From the NCBI GenBank assembly GCA_013298145.1, contig JAAFJO010000004.1:359233-423232 (forward strand): a DNA stretch of 64,000 nt, given 5' to 3'. Numbering within the stretch: position 1 is the first letter of the stretch; each line of letters opens with the position of its first letter. Shown here one piece after another: positions 62,420-64,000 of this stretch. The stretch comes from Betaproteobacteria bacterium. Lineage in GTDB: Bacteria; Pseudomonadota; Gammaproteobacteria; Burkholderiales; Casimicrobiaceae. The notes under the pieces were generated by a model. That model searched no databases, had not been told where the DNA came from, and saw only the letters and a program-made list of their open reading frames with translations. Position numbers and translations under genes: made by a program.

Positions 62420-63323
62420 CGTCGTCATTGGCAAACCTGCGAAGCTCCGTCGCGAGCATTTTTCGCTCGCGATCGATCAGGAGCAAACGGCGTTTGTGCC
62501 GTTCGAAGACATCGCCGTGATCGTACTTGCGCATCGCGAAATTACGATCACGCACCCGGTACTCTCGGCGTGCGGTGAGTATGGCATCGGGCTTTACTCG
62601 AGCGGCGACAATCATCAGCCGAACGCCGTGTTGTTGCCGTTTTTGCAGCATTCGCGCGCTGTGCGCATGCAGCGCTTGCAGCTTTGTATTGAGAAGCCTG
62701 TCGCGAAGCGGGCATGGATGGAAATCGTGAAAGCGAAGATTGCGAATCAGGCGTTCGTATTGCACGCGTTTGGTATCGACACGTCTGAGCGTTTGCAGGG
62801 CTACGCGAAGCGGGTGCGATCAGGCGATAGCGAAAATATTGAGGCGCAAGCGGCGGCGATCTACTTTCCCGCGCTTTTCGGGCGCGGCTTCGTGCGCGCG
62901 CAGGAATCATGGATCAATGCGGCGCTAGATTACGGCTATGCAGTGATGCGCGGCGCGTGTGCCCGCGCGCTCGTCGCCTATGGGATGTTGCCATCGATTG
63001 GGCTATTTCACGATAGCGAGCAGAACGCATTCAACCTGGCTGACGATCTGATTGAACCTTATCGCCCGCTCGTCGATTTCCACGTCGCCCGCACTGCGCG
63101 CGAGAACATGGGCGCGGAACTATTCGATCTCACGGCGAAAGACAAAGCGGCGCTCGTCGCATTGCTCAATGTTGATCTTGCGATGCCACGGGGTGTGATG
63201 AGTGCGCTTGCTTCCATCGATCAAGCGGCGCAATCGATTCAGCGGCTCTTCGATGGCGGGAGTGAACGCGTGCTTGAACTGCCACGCGTTCAGGGTTTGA
63301 TGCAGCACAAAGACGACCGCTAG
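62406..63323 (+). CDS. cas1: Cas1 integrase
   Basis: 305 residues starting with GTG at 62406, inside the last 14 bp of cas9, so translation is coupled. The type II Cas1 N-terminus [14 protein letters not shown] supports this start rather than an upstream ATG at 62358. Metal ligands are present: Glu146 ([11 protein letters not shown]), His202 ([11 protein letters not shown]) and Glu217 ([12 protein letters not shown]). With Cas2 it integrates new spacers. Confidence 0.96.
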   Translation: MTWRSVVIGKPAKLRREHFSLAIDQEQTAFVPFEDIAVIVLAHREITITHPVLSACGEYGIGLYSSGDNHQPNAVLLPFLQHSRAVRMQRLQLCIEKPVAKRAWMEIVKAKIANQAFVLHAFGIDTSERLQGYAKRVRSGDSENIEAQAAAIYFPALFGRGFVRAQESWINAALDYGYAVMRGACARALVAYGMLPSIGLFHDSEQNAFNLADDLIEPYRPLVDFHVARTARENMGAELFDLTAKDKAALVALLNVDLAMPRGVMSALASIDQAAQSIQRLFDGGSERVLELPRVQGLMQHKDDR

Positions 63324-63336
63324 CGGCGCACGAGCA

Positions 63337-63669
63337 ATGAGCAGTCAGACGAGGCGATTCATGCGAATGATGGTGTTCTTCGATCTGCCGGTGACCACGA
63401 AGGCGGATCGACGCGCGTATGCGCTCTTCAGAAAGTTTCTCGTGAACGATGGCTACGACATGCTGCAATTCAGCGTGTATGCGCGGATCGTCGCCAACCG
63501 CGACGCCGAAGAGAAGCACTATGCAAGAGTGGTCGCGAATTTGCCCCCCGAAGGCTCGGTTCGCGTCTTAACAGTGACCGAAAAGCAATACGCGAGCATG
63601 AAAATTCTGGTTGGGTTACCAATTTTTCAGGAAAAAAAGGTCAACGCCGACCAACTTTTGCTCTTTTGA
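63337..63669 (+). CDS. cas2: Cas2
   Basis: 110 residues, the size of type II-C Cas2. The ferredoxin-like beta-strand MVFFDLPVT (with Asp near residue 16) and [11 protein letters not shown] are typical. The gene starts 13 bp after cas1. A second ATG ([11 protein letters not shown]) lies a few codons downstream and could be used. Confidence 0.93.
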   Translation: MSSQTRRFMRMMVFFDLPVTTKADRRAYALFRKFLVNDGYDMLQFSVYARIVANRDAEEKHYARVVANLPPEGSVRVLTVTEKQYASMKILVGLPIFQEKKVNADQLLLF

Positions 63670-63684
63670 AAGCACGTTTTCTAC

Positions 63685-63723
63685 AAAAGAAAACCCGCGC
63701 CAGCCATAGCTGGACGCGGGTTT
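63685..63723 (-). terminator. Terminator of the CRISPR array transcript (minus strand)
   Basis: AAACCCGCG (63691-63699) pairs with CGCGGGTTT (63715-63723), with an inner CAGC/GCTG stem around CATA. On the minus strand it is followed by TTTTCTTTT, so it stops transcription coming from the array toward cas2. The plus-strand tail is weak. Confidence 0.8.
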
Positions 63724-63734
63724 CAGCGCGATCT

Positions 63735-64000
63735 AGTGTAGCTATCCGGGGTGAGAGCGGGAGCTACAACAGTAGGTGCTGAACTTGTTTTGCACACCAC
63801 AGTGTAGCTATCCGGGGTGAGAGCGGGAGCTACAACCCATAGCACACGCTTGTTTATGTCGCGCTCAGTGTAGCTATCCGGGGTGAGAGCGGGAGCTACA
63901 ACCTGTGCTCTATACCGCTGGTCTCTAACATTAGTGTAGCTATCCGGGGTGAGAGCGGGAGCTACAACGTCCGCCAAGCCGGTGCAAGTCGCCGTCGCAG
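63735..64000 (-). CRISPR. Type II-C CRISPR array (left end, continues past the window)
   Basis: Four complete identical 36-nt repeats at 63735, 63801, 63867 and 63933, each followed by a 30-nt spacer (63771, 63837, 63903, 63969), and the first two bases of a fifth repeat at 63999. On the minus strand the repeat begins GTTGTAGCTCCC, like the Neisseria II-C repeat, and ends GCTACACT, a possible -10 for transcription from within each repeat. The four spacers differ from each other. Confidence 0.97.

Noticed and set aside
63723..63977. Minus-strand frame with a repeated VVAPALTPDSYT peptide
   Set aside because: It is the translation of the CRISPR repeats and spacers, not a gene.

Overview
The window looks like chromosomal DNA of a moderately GC-rich betaproteobacterium. 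The evidence is indirect: an ubiE/DUF971/Tim44-like/ubiJ ubiquinone cluster, pilT-pilU next to yggS-proC, an nth-rsxB-DUF1841 block, a phasin, a histone-H1-like Ala/Lys/Pro-rich protein, ettA and serS. No rRNA is present and I could not run a search, so the family is not assigned. Gene order is compact, with many short divergent or convergent pairs.

Layout. 1-5.2 kb: lipid and storage genes (patatin lipase, phasin, a two-domain fatty acyl-CoA reductase-like protein), a SWIB protein with an H1-like tail, and dgkA. 5.2-8.4 kb: a minus-strand operon of a Tat-signal small subunit, a GMC oxidoreductase and a lipase-like hydrolase. 8.5-16 kb: an FFLEELY-type protein, tRNA-Arg(CCG) with a duplicated 3' end, cytochrome c, apaH, plsC, a CsgG-like lipoprotein, a bactofilin, DUF456 and TetR. 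16-22.3 kb: a TPR protein, MFS/MarR/thioesterase, and the ubiquinone cluster. 22.5-33.2 kb: a secreted M66 metalloprotease, a DMT exporter, pilU-pilT, yggS, proC, DUF1841, nth, rsxB and an acyltransferase. 33.4-46.9 kb: an MBL-fold protein, an NmrA/LysR pair, a beta-propeller lipoprotein, an old yellow enzyme, ettA, PhzF, a PAS-GGDEF-EAL protein and serS. 47.2-58.7 kb: metC, glutathione peroxidase, two tandem peptide-type binding proteins, a BASS transporter, fadD, a secreted unknown, and a divergent MarR/thioesterase pair with twin operators.

58.8-64.0 kb: a complete type II-C CRISPR-Cas locus. It has a tracrRNA on the minus strand directly upstream of cas9, then cas9 (1153 aa), cas1 and cas2, a terminator facing the array, and an array of 36-nt repeats with 30-nt spacers that runs off the right edge. 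All catalytic residues of Cas9 and Cas1 are visible. The predicted tracrRNA promoter lies across the cas9 ribosome-binding site and start codon, and the cas9 leader carries a crRNA-repeat-like antisense of the tracrRNA.

Between genes lie several repeat families: a family of AT-rich elements around the 13-mer TAGCCCCAATAAA (three exact copies and many variants), two long fold-back MITE-like elements (about 42.0 and 52.7 kb), GTAG-headed REP palindromes (39.6 and 48.5 kb), and a 110-bp direct duplication that carries the end of the tRNA. Several lipid genes recur through the window (phasin, acyl-CoA reductase, fadD, two thioesterases, two acyltransferases, patatin, lipase), which suggests active storage and membrane lipid turnover.
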